Source: an uncultured Hyphomonas sp. (GTDB lineage: Bacteria; Pseudomonadota; Alphaproteobacteria; Caulobacterales; Hyphomonadaceae). Taken from it: a stretch of DNA of 64,000 nt. Numbering within the stretch: position 1 is the stretch's first letter; every line of letters starts with the position of its first letter. Below are positions 27,172-35,515 of this stretch, in pieces. The notes beneath the pieces are model-generated. The model was not told the DNA's origin, searched no databases, and worked only from the letters and a program-made list of their open reading frames with translations. The DNA is taken from assembly GCF_963678875.1 (NCBI RefSeq), contig NZ_OY787456.1, forward strand, positions 1,736,001-1,800,000, in the 5' to 3' direction. The translations under genes were made by a program, and so were the position numbers.

Positions 27172-27860
27172 TGGCGGCGCCTGTGCTCGAACTTTCCGGC
27201 ATCGATCGCGCCTACAAGACGGCGGCGGGCGAGTTGAACGTGCTGTCCGGCGCGCAGCTGAAGCTGCGGGCGGGCGAACTGGTCGGCCTGATTGGCCCGT
27301 CCGGGTCCGGCAAGTCGACCCTCTTGCACACGGCTGGCCTGCTGGAACGTCCGGAGGCTGGCGCCGTCCTGCTGGATGGCGTCGATTGCCTGAAGCTGGA
27401 TGACAAGTCCCGCACGGCGCTGCGCCGCTCCAAGATCGGCTTCGTCTACCAGTTTCACCATCTGCTGCCGGAGTTCAACGCCGCGGACAATGTAGCCATG
27501 CCGCTGATGATTGCCGGCGTCGCCCGCAAGGCCGCGCGGGAAAAAGCCGCTGAGCTTCTCGCCGAAATGGGGCTGGAGCACCGGGCGGATCACCAGCCGG
27601 GCCAGATGTCCGGCGGGGAGCAGCAGCGCGTTGCCATCGCCCGGGCGCTGGCGAACACGCCACGTCTTGTGATCGCCGACGAACCGACCGGCAATCTCGA
27701 TCCCGCGACGACCGAGCGGGTCTTTGCCACCTTCATCAAGATGGCCCGGGAAGAGGGCGCCGCCGTGCTGGTGGCGACTCACAACCACGCCCTGACGGCC
27801 CATATGGACCGCGTCCTGACGCTGGAAGACGGCAAACTGGTTCCCTACGAGCCGGAATAA
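27171..27860 (+). CDS. lolD: Lipoprotein-releasing ABC transporter ATP-binding protein
   Basis: ATPase that powers lipoprotein release by the adjacent permease. The 229 residues contain Walker A GPSGSGKST (near 42), the Q-loop followed by VYQFHHLLPEFNAADN, the ABC signature MSGGEQQRVAIARAL, and Walker B LVIADEPT. ATG overlaps the permease stop (TGATG). Upstream in-frame starts fall inside lolC and are rejected. Confidence 0.96.
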   Translation: MAAPVLELSGIDRAYKTAAGELNVLSGAQLKLRAGELVGLIGPSGSGKSTLLHTAGLLERPEAGAVLLDGVDCLKLDDKSRTALRRSKIGFVYQFHHLLPEFNAADNVAMPLMIAGVARKAAREKAAELLAEMGLEHRADHQPGQMSGGEQQRVAIARALANTPRLVIADEPTGNLDPATTERVFATFIKMAREEGAAVLVATHNHALTAHMDRVLTLEDGKLVPYEPE

Positions 27861-27939
27861 GCTGTGAATCCCGGGCATTGCGAACTGGTCTGGCACGGCC
27901 GGGCCCGTCAGTTTATCCTGTCCGCAGGAGAATAAGCCC

Positions 27940-30900
27940 TTGTCCGAGTCGCCCTTCATCCATCTTGCCATCCGCTCCAGCTATTCGCTGCTGGAGAGCA
28001 TGATTTCGCCGAAGGAGGTGAAAGCCTGGTGCGAGGAACACCTCGTGCCGGCGGTGGCGATCACCGACCGGAACAATCTGTTCGGCGCGCTCGAAATCTC
28101 GCTCACCCTGTCGGGGGCCGGCATCCAGCCAATTATGGCCTGCTGTTTCGATGTGGTGGAGGACGTACCGCGGGCCGAGCCGTCCCGCCTGTCGCTCTAC
28201 GCCCAGAACGAGGCGGGCTACCGCCGCCTGATGTACCTGTCTTCGCGCGCCTATCTGGACGCGGCCGATGGCGTGCCGAAACTCTCCCGCGCGCTGGTGA
28301 TGGAGCAGACCGAAGGCCTGATCGTGCTGACCGGCGGGGCCGAGGGTGAGGTGGCCAAGCACCTTCTGAAGGGCCGTGTCGCGGATGCGCGGACGGAACT
28401 GTCGACGCTGGCGAGCGCCTATCCGGGCCGCTGCTATGTCGAGATCACGCGTCACGGCACGCCGGAGGAGCGGGCGATCGAGGAAGGCCTGATCGAGCTG
28501 GCTTACGAGCTGGAGCTGCCGCTGGTCGCCACGCACGATGCGCGCTTCATGAAACCGGACGACGCGCAGGCGCACGACGCCATGATGTGTATTTCCAATG
28601 GCGAGTATCTCGGCCAGCCGGACCGCAAGCAGGTCAGCGCTCAGCAATACCTGAAATCGCCTTCGGAAATGCGGCTGCTGTTCGCAGACCTGCCGGAAGC
28701 CATCGAGAACACGGTCGAGATTGCCCGGCGCTGCGCCGTCAAATCGGAGACGCACAAGCCGATCCTGCCGAACTTTTCGAATGAAGGCCGCTCCGAGGCC
28801 GAGGAATTGCGCAAGCAGGCGCTGGAAGGCCTTGAGTTCCGCCTGAGCGAAGCCGACCAGCTCTATGCTGAGCGTGAGACCTATTTCAAACGGCTGGATT
28901 ATGAGCTCGGCATCATCGAGCGCATGGGGTTCCCCGGTTACTTCCTGATCGTTTCGGACTTCATCAAATGGGCCAAGGAACATGGCATTCCGGTCGGACC
29001 GGGCCGGGGGTCCGGTGCCGGTTCGCTCGTCGCCTGGGTCCTTCTGATCACAGACCTTGATCCGCTGCGCTTTGATCTCCTGTTCGAACGCTTCCTGAAT
29101 CCGGAACGTGTTTCGATGCCGGACTTCGACATCGACTTCTGTCAGGAACGCCGGAGTGAAGTGATCCGCTATGTCCGCGACAAATATGGCGCGGACTCTG
29201 TGGCCATGATCATCACCTTCGGTACGCTGCAGGCGAAGGCTGTGGTGCGCGATGTCGGCAGGGTCATGCAGATGCCTTATGGTCAGGTTGACCGCCTCGC
29301 CAAGCTGATCCCGTTCAATCCGGCCAACCCGCCGAAGCTTCAGGAAGCGATCGACGACGAGCCGAAATTCTATGAGGAAATGGACGCCGACGAGCGGGTC
29401 GGTGAACTTCTCAAGATCGCGCTGAAGCTGGAAGGCAAATACCGGAACGCCGGTACGCACGCCGCCGGTGTCGTCATCGGCGACCGGCCACTTGTGGAAC
29501 TCGTGCCACTCTACAACGATCCGAGGGCGGATCTTCCGGCAACCCAGTTCAACATGAAGTACGCCGAGACGGCGGGCCTCGTGAAGTTCGACTTTCTTGG
29601 TCTGAAAACCCTGACCGTGATTGACCGGGCGCTGAAATTCATCCGGCGGGATGGCAAGGATGTCGGTCCGGAGTGGAAGAGCCTCGACGATCAGGCCACG
29701 TACGACATGATGGGCGGCGGCGACACGCTGGGTGTCTTCCAGCTTGAAGGCGCGGGCATGCGCGACACGCTGAAGAAAGTGCGCCCGCACAGCCTGGAAG
29801 ACGTGATCGCCATCATCTCGCTCTATCGACCGGGCCCGATGGAAAACATCCCTGTCTATATCGAAGGCAAGGAAAACCCGGAGAGCGTCCAGTATGCTCA
29901 CCCTGATCTGAAGCCTGTGCTGGAGGCCACCTATGGTGTGCCGGTCTATCAGGAACAGGTCATGCGGATGGCACAGGAAATCGCGGGCTATTCGCTCGGC
30001 GATGCTGACCTGCTGCGCCGCGCCATGGGTAAGAAAAAAGTCGAAGAGATGATCGCCCAGCGGAAGCGCTTCGTGGAAGGCGCGGCGGCGAACAAGCAGA
30101 TGGAAGCCCCGCTCGCCAACGAAATCTTCGACACGATGGAGAAGTTTGCGGGCTACGGCTTCAACAAGTCACACGCTGCGGCCTACGCCCTGATCGGCTA
30201 TCATACCGGCTATCTGAAGCGCCATTTCGCGGTCGAGTTCCTGGCCGCCTCCATGAGCCTCGATCTCGGCAACACGGACAAGCTCGCTGCCTTCTTCCAG
30301 GAAGCCAAGCGTCTGAAGATCCCGGTGATTGCACCGGACGTGAATTCTTCCACCGCCGACTTCGATGTGCGCGACGGTTCCATCGTCTATGCGCTTGGCG
30401 CCCTGAAAGGTGTCGGCCTGGAAGCCATGAAACACGTCGTGGCGATCCGGGAGAAGGACGGCCCGTTCAAGGACATCTACGACTTCGCCGAACGCGTCGA
30501 TCCGAAGCATGTGAACAAGAAGGCCTTCGAATCCCTCGCCAAGGCCGGGGCATTCGACTGTTTCGACAAGAACCGCGCGCGCGTGCTCGCCGGGGCGCCG
30601 ATGCTGGCGCAGATGGCTGCGAGTGCCGCAGAAGACCGGATGGGCGGGCAGGGCGGCCTGTTCGGAGATGCCGAACCGGCGCTGCGGCCCGCGATGCCCG
30701 CCGCCAAGGCGTGGAACGGCCAGCAGAAACTGGACGAGGAATTCCGCTCCATCGGCTTCTACTTCTCCGGCCACCCGCTGGACGATGTACTGTCCGGCCT
30801 CGACCGGGAGCGGGTGACGCTGGCGATGGAGATCGAGGAACGGGCCTCCGACGGGAAGCCTATCGAAATGATCGGTATCGTGCGTCTGCGCTCCGACAAG

Positions 30901-31362
30901 CCCGCCCGCAATGGCGGCAAGTTCGCCTTCCTCACCTTGTCAGACCCGACGGGGGAGGTGGAGATGATGGTCTTCCCGGAAACCCTGTCCCAGAATTACG
31001 ACCTGCTGCAGGTCGGCAACGCGGTTGCGGTGACGGTCGGGGTGAAGCGCAACGGGGAGGAGATCCGCCTCAATGCTGAACGGGTGCTGCCGCTGGAATC
31101 GGCTCGCCTCAGCCGGGGCATGGGGGCGCTGAAAGTGCGCCTCGCGGTGGGTGCCAACCCGGCGGAGATTGCAGGCGTCGTCGGCCACCTCGCCAAGCTG
31201 CCCGATGCCGAGCGGGGGGATATCCTCGTCGAGGTGCCACTGGACGATGGCCGGCTGGTGATCCTGAAACTGCCAGCGACCTACACGATCAGCCTGAAAG
31301 CCCAGCGGGCCCTGAAGGATGTGCCCGGCGTGGAGCGGGTGGAGCCCCTGAAAGCCGCCTGA
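27940..31362 (+). CDS. dnaE: DNA polymerase III subunit alpha
   Basis: Catalytic subunit of the replicative polymerase. The 1140 residues run from an N-terminal PHP domain (HLAIRSSYSLLESMISPKEV) through palm and thumb to the C-terminal OB fold (VEMMVFPETLSQNYDLL). Catalytic aspartates are seen in MPDFDIDFCQERR near residue 390, and GPGRGSGAGSLVAW is just before. The start is TTG after GCAGGAGAATAAGCC. A 79-bp gap separates it from lolD. It closes a block of about 26 kb of same-strand genes. Confidence 0.97.
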   Translation: MSESPFIHLAIRSSYSLLESMISPKEVKAWCEEHLVPAVAITDRNNLFGALEISLTLSGAGIQPIMACCFDVVEDVPRAEPSRLSLYAQNEAGYRRLMYLSSRAYLDAADGVPKLSRALVMEQTEGLIVLTGGAEGEVAKHLLKGRVADARTELSTLASAYPGRCYVEITRHGTPEERAIEEGLIELAYELELPLVATHDARFMKPDDAQAHDAMMCISNGEYLGQPDRKQVSAQQYLKSPSEMRLLFADLPEAIENTVEIARRCAVKSETHKPILPNFSNEGRSEAEELRKQALEGLEFRLSEADQLYAERETYFKRLDYELGIIERMGFPGYFLIVSDFIKWAKEHGIPVGPGRGSGAGSLVAWVLLITDLDPLRFDLLFERFLNPERVSMPDFDIDFCQERRSEVIRYVRDKYGADSVAMIITFGTLQAKAVVRDVGRVMQMPYGQVDRLAKLIPFNPANPPKLQEAIDDEPKFYEEMDADERVGELLKIALKLEGKYRNAGTHAAGVVIGDRPLVELVPLYNDPRADLPATQFNMKYAETAGLVKFDFLGLKTLTVIDRALKFIRRDGKDVGPEWKSLDDQATYDMMGGGDTLGVFQLEGAGMRDTLKKVRPHSLEDVIAIISLYRPGPMENIPVYIEGKENPESVQYAHPDLKPVLEATYGVPVYQEQVMRMAQEIAGYSLGDADLLRRAMGKKKVEEMIAQRKRFVEGAAANKQMEAPLANEIFDTMEKFAGYGFNKSHAAAYALIGYHTGYLKRHFAVEFLAASMSLDLGNTDKLAAFFQEAKRLKIPVIAPDVNSSTADFDVRDGSIVYALGALKGVGLEAMKHVVAIREKDGPFKDIYDFAERVDPKHVNKKAFESLAKAGAFDCFDKNRARVLAGAPMLAQMAASAAEDRMGGQGGLFGDAEPALRPAMPAAKAWNGQQKLDEEFRSIGFYFSGHPLDDVLSGLDRERVTLAMEIEERASDGKPIEMIGIVRLRSDKPARNGGKFAFLTLSDPTGEVEMMVFPETLSQNYDLLQVGNAVAVTVGVKRNGEEIRLNAERVLPLESARLSRGMGALKVRLAVGANPAEIAGVVGHLAKLPDAERGDILVEVPLDDGRLVILKLPATYTISLKAQRALKDVPGVERVEPLKAA

Positions 31363-31373
31363 TGGTCCATTAT

Positions 31374-31432
31374 GGTCATGGCAGGTCATGTCCGTCCCGG
31401 TCATGATCATGGCATAGTCCGGTATGGTCATG
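31374..31432 (+). repeat. Four GGTCATG words in the dnaE-rpsB spacer
   Basis: GGTCATG occurs at 31374, 31384, 31399 and 31426, with the perfect palindrome CATGATCATG starting at 31402. The stretch begins right after the dnaE stop and ends before the rpsB promoter. It shares TAGTCCGG and ATCATG(G/C)CAT with the repeat array between eda and purB, so both could be degenerate members of one intergenic repeat family. A terminator function for dnaE is possible but no T-tract follows. Confidence 0.5.
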
Positions 31433-31474
31433 AAAAGGTCACCGGAAGTCCTGCCAAAACAGGCGTCAGACCGC

Positions 31475-31502
31475 TTGCCCGACAGGGGAATATCTGTATA
31501 AG
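31475..31502 (+). promoter_or_regulatory. Probable sigma-70-type promoter of rpsB-tsf
   Basis: TTGCCC (31475-31480) and TATAAG (31497-31502) are separated by 16 bases. The likely transcription start near 31509 gives a leader of about 90 nucleotides. The -10 and following bases (ATAAGCCGCC) match those of the putative tig promoter, which supports a common housekeeping promoter form in this genome. Confidence 0.6.
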
Positions 31503-31522
31503 CCGCCTCATCTAAAACCAGT

Positions 31523-31592
31523 TCACGGGTGCATCCGGTGCTGCGGGCCATGGTGGTCCAAAGTTCCACCCGTGACGGCCAACCGGATGGAG
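31523..31592 (+). promoter_or_regulatory. Candidate autoregulatory pseudoknot leader of rpsB
   Basis: Stem 1 pairs TCACGGGTG (31523-31531) with CACCCGTGA (31567-31575), nine perfect pairs. Inside its loop, CATCCGGT (31532-31539) is complementary over eight bases to ACCGGATG (31582-31589), downstream of stem 1, so the two helices interlock as an H-type pseudoknot. The loop also holds a small hairpin GGGCC-ATGGT-GGTCC (31545-31559). The last pseudoknot base is the first base of the rpsB ribosome-binding site GGAG (31589-31592), so folding should restrict initiation. E. coli rpsB-tsf is known to be repressed by S2 through its leader; that this structure does the same is inference. Confidence 0.65.
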
Positions 31593-31599
31593 ACAATCG

Positions 31600-32394
31600 A
31601 TGGCCCTACCTGACTTCACCATGCGTCAGCTGCTCGAAGCTGGCGTTCACTTCGGTCACCAAACCCACCGCTGGAACCCGCGCATGAAGCCGTACATCTA
31701 CGGCGAGCGCTCCGGCATTCACATCATGGACCTGTCCAAGACTGTGCCGGCTCTGCACCAGTCACTGCTGTTCGTGCGTGATACGGTGGCCAAGGGTGGC
31801 CGCGTCCTGTTCGTCGGCACCAAGCGCCAGGCCCAGGAGCCGGTTGCTGAAGCCGCACAGCGCTGCGCCCAGTACTACATGAACCACCGCTGGCTCGGCG
31901 GCACGCTGACCAACTGGTCCACCGTTTCCAACTCGATCAAGCAACTGCGCGAACTGAACGCGATGTTTGAAACGGGCGGCGGCTCCGGCCTGACCAAGAA
32001 AGAGCTGCTCGATCTTGAGCGCCGTCGTGAGAAACTCCAGAAATCTCTGGGCGGTATCGCTGACATGGGCGGCCTGCCGTCGGCCATGATCGTGATCGAC
32101 ACCAACAAGGAAGCCATCGCCGTTCAGGAAGCCCGCAAGCTGGGCATCCCGGTTGTGGCCGTCCTGGACACCAACTGTGACCCGGCCGACGCCGACTATG
32201 GCTTCCCGGGCAACGACGACGCTGCACGCGCCATCTCGCTCTACTGCAACCTGTTCGCCGACGCCGTTCTCGACGGCCTGGCAGAATCCTCCGCTGGCCT
32301 GGGCATGGACCTCGGCGAGCTGGAAGACGTTACGGGCGTTGTGGATGCTGACGTCGCTGCAGCAGACGAAACGGCTGACGAAACCGGCGCATAA
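31600..32394 (+). CDS. rpsB: Small ribosomal subunit protein uS2
   Basis: Structural protein of the 30S subunit head/body junction, needed for binding of bS1 in many bacteria. The 264-residue protein has the N-terminal MRQLLEAGVHFGHQTHRWNP, the HRWLGGTLTNW motif and PVVAVLDTNCDP with the following IPGNDDA-type region (FPGNDDAARAI). An acidic C-terminal tail of about 30 residues follows. ATG is preceded by GGAG at 31589-31592, which takes part in the candidate leader structure. Confidence 0.98.
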   Translation: MALPDFTMRQLLEAGVHFGHQTHRWNPRMKPYIYGERSGIHIMDLSKTVPALHQSLLFVRDTVAKGGRVLFVGTKRQAQEPVAEAAQRCAQYYMNHRWLGGTLTNWSTVSNSIKQLRELNAMFETGGGSGLTKKELLDLERRREKLQKSLGGIADMGGLPSAMIVIDTNKEAIAVQEARKLGIPVVAVLDTNCDPADADYGFPGNDDAARAISLYCNLFADAVLDGLAESSAGLGMDLGELEDVTGVVDADVAAADETADETGA

Positions 32395-32431
32395 GCCGCT
32401 CCGGTACAATCGAGACTGAGGGAATACAGCT

Positions 32432-33337
32432 ATGGCTGAGATTACAGCTGCGCTTGTGAAGGCGCTCCGTGAAAAAACGGGCGCTGGCATGATGGACGCC
32501 AAGAAGGCGCTCGTCGAAAACAATGGTGACGAAGCGGCGGCCACCGATTGGCTGCGTGCGAAAGGCCTGTCCAAGGCTGCCAAGAAGTCTGGCCGTACGG
32601 CCGCTGACGGCCTGGTGGCTGTGCAGGTTTCCGAGGACGGCAAGTCCGGCGCCATCGTCGAACTGAACGCCGAAACGGACTTCGTTGCCCGTAACGAGAA
32701 GTTCCAGTCCGCTCTGGCAGGCATCACGAAGGCTGCCCTGGGCACCGACGGTTCCGTCGAAGCCCTCTCAGCTGCCCCATCGCCGGATGGCGAAGGTTCG
32801 GTCGATGACCTGATCAAGCGCCTGATCGCCACGATCGGTGAGAACATGACCCTGCGCCGCTCCGCCAAACTTACGGCAGACGGCAAGGTCGCGTCCTACA
32901 TCCACAACGCCGAAGCCGCTGGCATGGGCAAAGTGGGCGTGCTGGTTGCGCTCGACGGTTCCGGTGACCTGGACGAGATCGGCCGCAAGGTTGCAATGCA
33001 CATCGCTGCAACGTCGCCGGCTGCTGCCACGACGGACGAGCTGGACCAGTCGATCGTCGAAGCTGAAAAGCGCGTCCTGACCGAGCAGGCCCGTGAGAGC
33101 GGCAAGCCGGATGCTGTCATCGAGAAGATGATCGTTGGCCGCATGCAGAAGTTCTACAAGGAAGTCGTGCTCGTCGAGCAGCCTTTCGTCATGAACCCCG
33201 ACCAGACGGTTGGTGAGTTCCTGAAAGGCGAAGGCGCGACGCTGAAAGGCTTCGTCCACTTCAAGCTCGGCGAAGGCGTCGAGAAGGAAGAGGACAACTT
33301 CGCAGACGAAGTCGCTTCCATGACAAAAGGCGCCTGA
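32432..33337 (+). CDS. tsf: Translation elongation factor Ts
   Basis: Nucleotide exchange factor that regenerates EF-Tu-GTP. The 301 residues begin with the UBA-like domain. LREKTGAGMMDAKKAL (near residue 13) and VELNAETDFVARNE (near 75, contact to EF-Tu) are both family signatures. Gene pairing with rpsB and the downstream terminator indicate a two-gene transcription unit. Confidence 0.98.
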   Translation: MAEITAALVKALREKTGAGMMDAKKALVENNGDEAAATDWLRAKGLSKAAKKSGRTAADGLVAVQVSEDGKSGAIVELNAETDFVARNEKFQSALAGITKAALGTDGSVEALSAAPSPDGEGSVDDLIKRLIATIGENMTLRRSAKLTADGKVASYIHNAEAAGMGKVGVLVALDGSGDLDEIGRKVAMHIAATSPAAATTDELDQSIVEAEKRVLTEQARESGKPDAVIEKMIVGRMQKFYKEVVLVEQPFVMNPDQTVGEFLKGEGATLKGFVHFKLGEGVEKEEDNFADEVASMTKGA

Positions 33338-33375
33338 TCAGGCTTGCCTTTCCGCCCGCAAGGGGCTTTGAACAT

Positions 33376-33410
33376 CCCGGTCGCCCATGACAGGCGGCCG
33401 GGAATCTTTT
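33376..33410 (+). terminator. Rho-independent terminator after tsf
   Basis: CCCGGTCGCC and GGCGGCCGGG form a 10-bp stem (one G-U pair) with the loop CATGACA, followed by AATCTTTT. It lies 38 bases after the tsf stop and before pyrH, so it probably ends the rpsB-tsf unit, fully or partly. Confidence 0.7.
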
Positions 33411-33447
33411 AGGAGGCCGTAAGGTCTTCAGCGAAGGGAAAAAGACG

Positions 33448-34203
33448 ATGCCGAGCGGGGATCCCGAGACAAGCGAACTCAAGTACAAACGCGTACTGCT
33501 CAAGCTGTCAGGGGAGGCCCTCATGGGCCCCGGCCAGTTCGGAATCGATATCCCGACCTGCGAGAAATTTGCCAAGGCGATCAAGGAAGCCCGCGAATCC
33601 GGGGCAGAGATTTGCCTGGTTATCGGTGGCGGAAACATCTTCCGCGGCGTGGCAGGGGCAGCAAAAGGCATGGAGCGTGCCCAGGCGGACTCCATGGGCA
33701 TGCTGGCCACCGTGATGAACGCCCTCGCCATGCAGAGCGTGCTGGAAAACATGGACGTGCCGACGCGCGTGCTTTCGGCCATCCATATGGAGGCCATCTG
33801 CGAACCCTATATCCGCCGCCGCGCCCAGCGCCACATGGAGAAGGGCCGGATTGTCATTTTCGCCGCGGGCATCGGCAATCCGTTCTTCACAACCGATACC
33901 GGGGCGGCGCTGCGCGCCATCGAAATGAATTGTGATGCGCTGCTGAAGGGCACGCAAGTGGACGGTGTCTACACCGCCGATCCGAAGCTGGATGCATCGG
34001 CCACCCGTTATGATGATGTGTCCTACCAGGAGTTGCTGGTGAAAGACCTTCGTGTGATGGATTCTTCTGCAGTTAGTCTGATGCGTGACAACAACATCCC
34101 GATCGTGGTGTTCTCGCTGAAGGAAGAAGGGTCGCTGCTGAAAGTGCTGCACGGACAGGGCACCTCTACGACAATTACGAACAAGGGAGCGTCTTCCAAA
34201 TGA
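33448..34203 (+). CDS. pyrH: UMP kinase
   Basis: Phosphorylates UMP to UDP; a hexameric amino-acid-kinase-fold enzyme specific to bacteria. The 251-residue product contains YKRVLLKLSGEALMG (near residue 13), the GGGNIFRG loop, and TDTGAALRAIEM. The order tsf-pyrH-frr-uppS-cdsA is standard. The ATG lies 38 bp after the putative tsf terminator. The stop overlaps the frr start by four bases. Confidence 0.97.
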   Translation: MPSGDPETSELKYKRVLLKLSGEALMGPGQFGIDIPTCEKFAKAIKEARESGAEICLVIGGGNIFRGVAGAAKGMERAQADSMGMLATVMNALAMQSVLENMDVPTRVLSAIHMEAICEPYIRRRAQRHMEKGRIVIFAAGIGNPFFTTDTGAALRAIEMNCDALLKGTQVDGVYTADPKLDASATRYDDVSYQELLVKDLRVMDSSAVSLMRDNNIPIVVFSLKEEGSLLKVLHGQGTSTTITNKGASSK

Positions 34204-34754
34204 GCTATGACAAGAAAGACCTGGAGCGCCGCATGGAAGGCGCACTGGCATCGCTCTCCACGGAATTCAGCGGCCTGCGTACGGGCCGGGCGTCCGTGAA
34301 CCTGCTCGATTCCATCATGGTGCCGGCTTACGGCTCGACCGTGCCGCTGAACCAGGTGGCGTCCGTCACCGTGACCGATACGCGGATGCTGTCGGTGAAT
34401 GTCTGGGACAAATCCGTGGTTGGCGCGACTGACCGCGCGATTCGCGAATCGGGACTTGGCCTGAATCCGGTTGTAGACGGCCAGAACCTTCGCCTGCCGA
34501 TTCCGCCGCTGAATGAAGAGCGCCGCAAAGAGCTTCAGAAAGTCGCCGGCAAATATGCGGAAGCTGCGCGCGTCGCGATCCGCAACATCCGCCGGGATGG
34601 CATGGACAGCCTGAAAGCGATGGAAAAGGACGGCGAGATCAGTGAAGACCGCCATCACGGCCTTTCCGACGAAGTCCAGAAGCTGACAGACACCTACGTC
34701 GCCAAAGTCGACGAAGCGCTGAAGGCCAAGGAAGCGGAGATCATGCAGGTCTGA
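34200..34754 (+). CDS. frr: Ribosome recycling factor
   Basis: With EF-G, splits the post-termination ribosome. It has 184 residues, the family's usual length. It contains FSGLRTGRASVNLLD near residue 21 and the C-terminal helix region VRNIRRDG-type (VAIRNIRRDGMDSLKAMEKD). The overlap with pyrH (ATGA) and with uppS (TGATG) implies coupled translation. Confidence 0.98.
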   Translation: MSYDKKDLERRMEGALASLSTEFSGLRTGRASVNLLDSIMVPAYGSTVPLNQVASVTVTDTRMLSVNVWDKSVVGATDRAIRESGLGLNPVVDGQNLRLPIPPLNEERRKELQKVAGKYAEAARVAIRNIRRDGMDSLKAMEKDGEISEDRHHGLSDEVQKLTDTYVAKVDEALKAKEAEIMQV

Positions 34755-35515
34755 TGTCCCGCGAACCCGCCCCCGCTTCAGAGGGCGCCGGGGCAAAGGG
34801 GCTGCCGGGGCCGCAGCACGTTGCCATCATCATGGATGGCAACGGACGCTGGGCGAAGGCCAGAGGACTGCCGCGGGCAGCGGGCCATGAGCGTGGGGTG
34901 GAAGCCTTGCGCCGGACCGTCGAAGCCGCCCCGGAACTCGGTATCCGCTACCTGACCGTCTTCTCCTTCTCGACAGAAAACTGGCGCCGACCGGCAGCAG
35001 AAGTTAGTGCCCTGTTCGGCTTGCTGAAAGCATACGTCCAGCGTGACCTTGGCCGCCTGAAGCGGGAAGGCGTACGCATTCGTGTGCTTGGCCGCCGGAC
35101 CGGCCTGCCGGCGGATATCGCAGAGCTTGTCGACAAGGCCGAGCGGGAAACCGCCACGAACTCGGATTTCTACCTCAACATCGCCTTCAACTATGGTGGC
35201 CGGGAAGAGATCCTTCGGGCCACGCAGAAACTGGCTGACGCAATCCAGCGCGGAGACGTTCAGGCAGACGCGGTCGACGAAGCCGCATTCTCAAAGTTTC
35301 TGGACACGGACGGCATTCCCGATCCTGACTTGTTGATCCGCACCAGCGGGGAATACCGCCTTTCGAATTTCCTTCTGTGGCAGGCGGCCTATGCCGAGTT
35401 GATCTTCACCGATGTGCTGTGGCCGGATTTCGACAAATCGGCGCTCGAGCAAGCCATACTGGAATTCCGGAACCGGGAACGGCGGTTCGGGGCTGTCACT
35501 TCGGAGCCGCGCTGA
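34754..35515 (+). CDS. uppS: Undecaprenyl diphosphate synthase
   Basis: Cis-prenyltransferase that makes the C55 carrier lipid precursor for peptidoglycan and other surface polymers. The 253 residues hold the catalytic MDGNGRWAKARGLPR, with D28 as the magnesium-binding aspartate. FSFSTENWRRP follows near residue 74, and the C-terminal DLLIRTSGEYRLSNFLLWQ is a strong family match. The stop shares a base with the cdsA start. Confidence 0.97.
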   Translation: MSREPAPASEGAGAKGLPGPQHVAIIMDGNGRWAKARGLPRAAGHERGVEALRRTVEAAPELGIRYLTVFSFSTENWRRPAAEVSALFGLLKAYVQRDLGRLKREGVRIRVLGRRTGLPADIAELVDKAERETATNSDFYLNIAFNYGGREEILRATQKLADAIQRGDVQADAVDEAAFSKFLDTDGIPDPDLLIRTSGEYRLSNFLLWQAAYAELIFTDVLWPDFDKSALEQAILEFRNRERRFGAVTSEPR

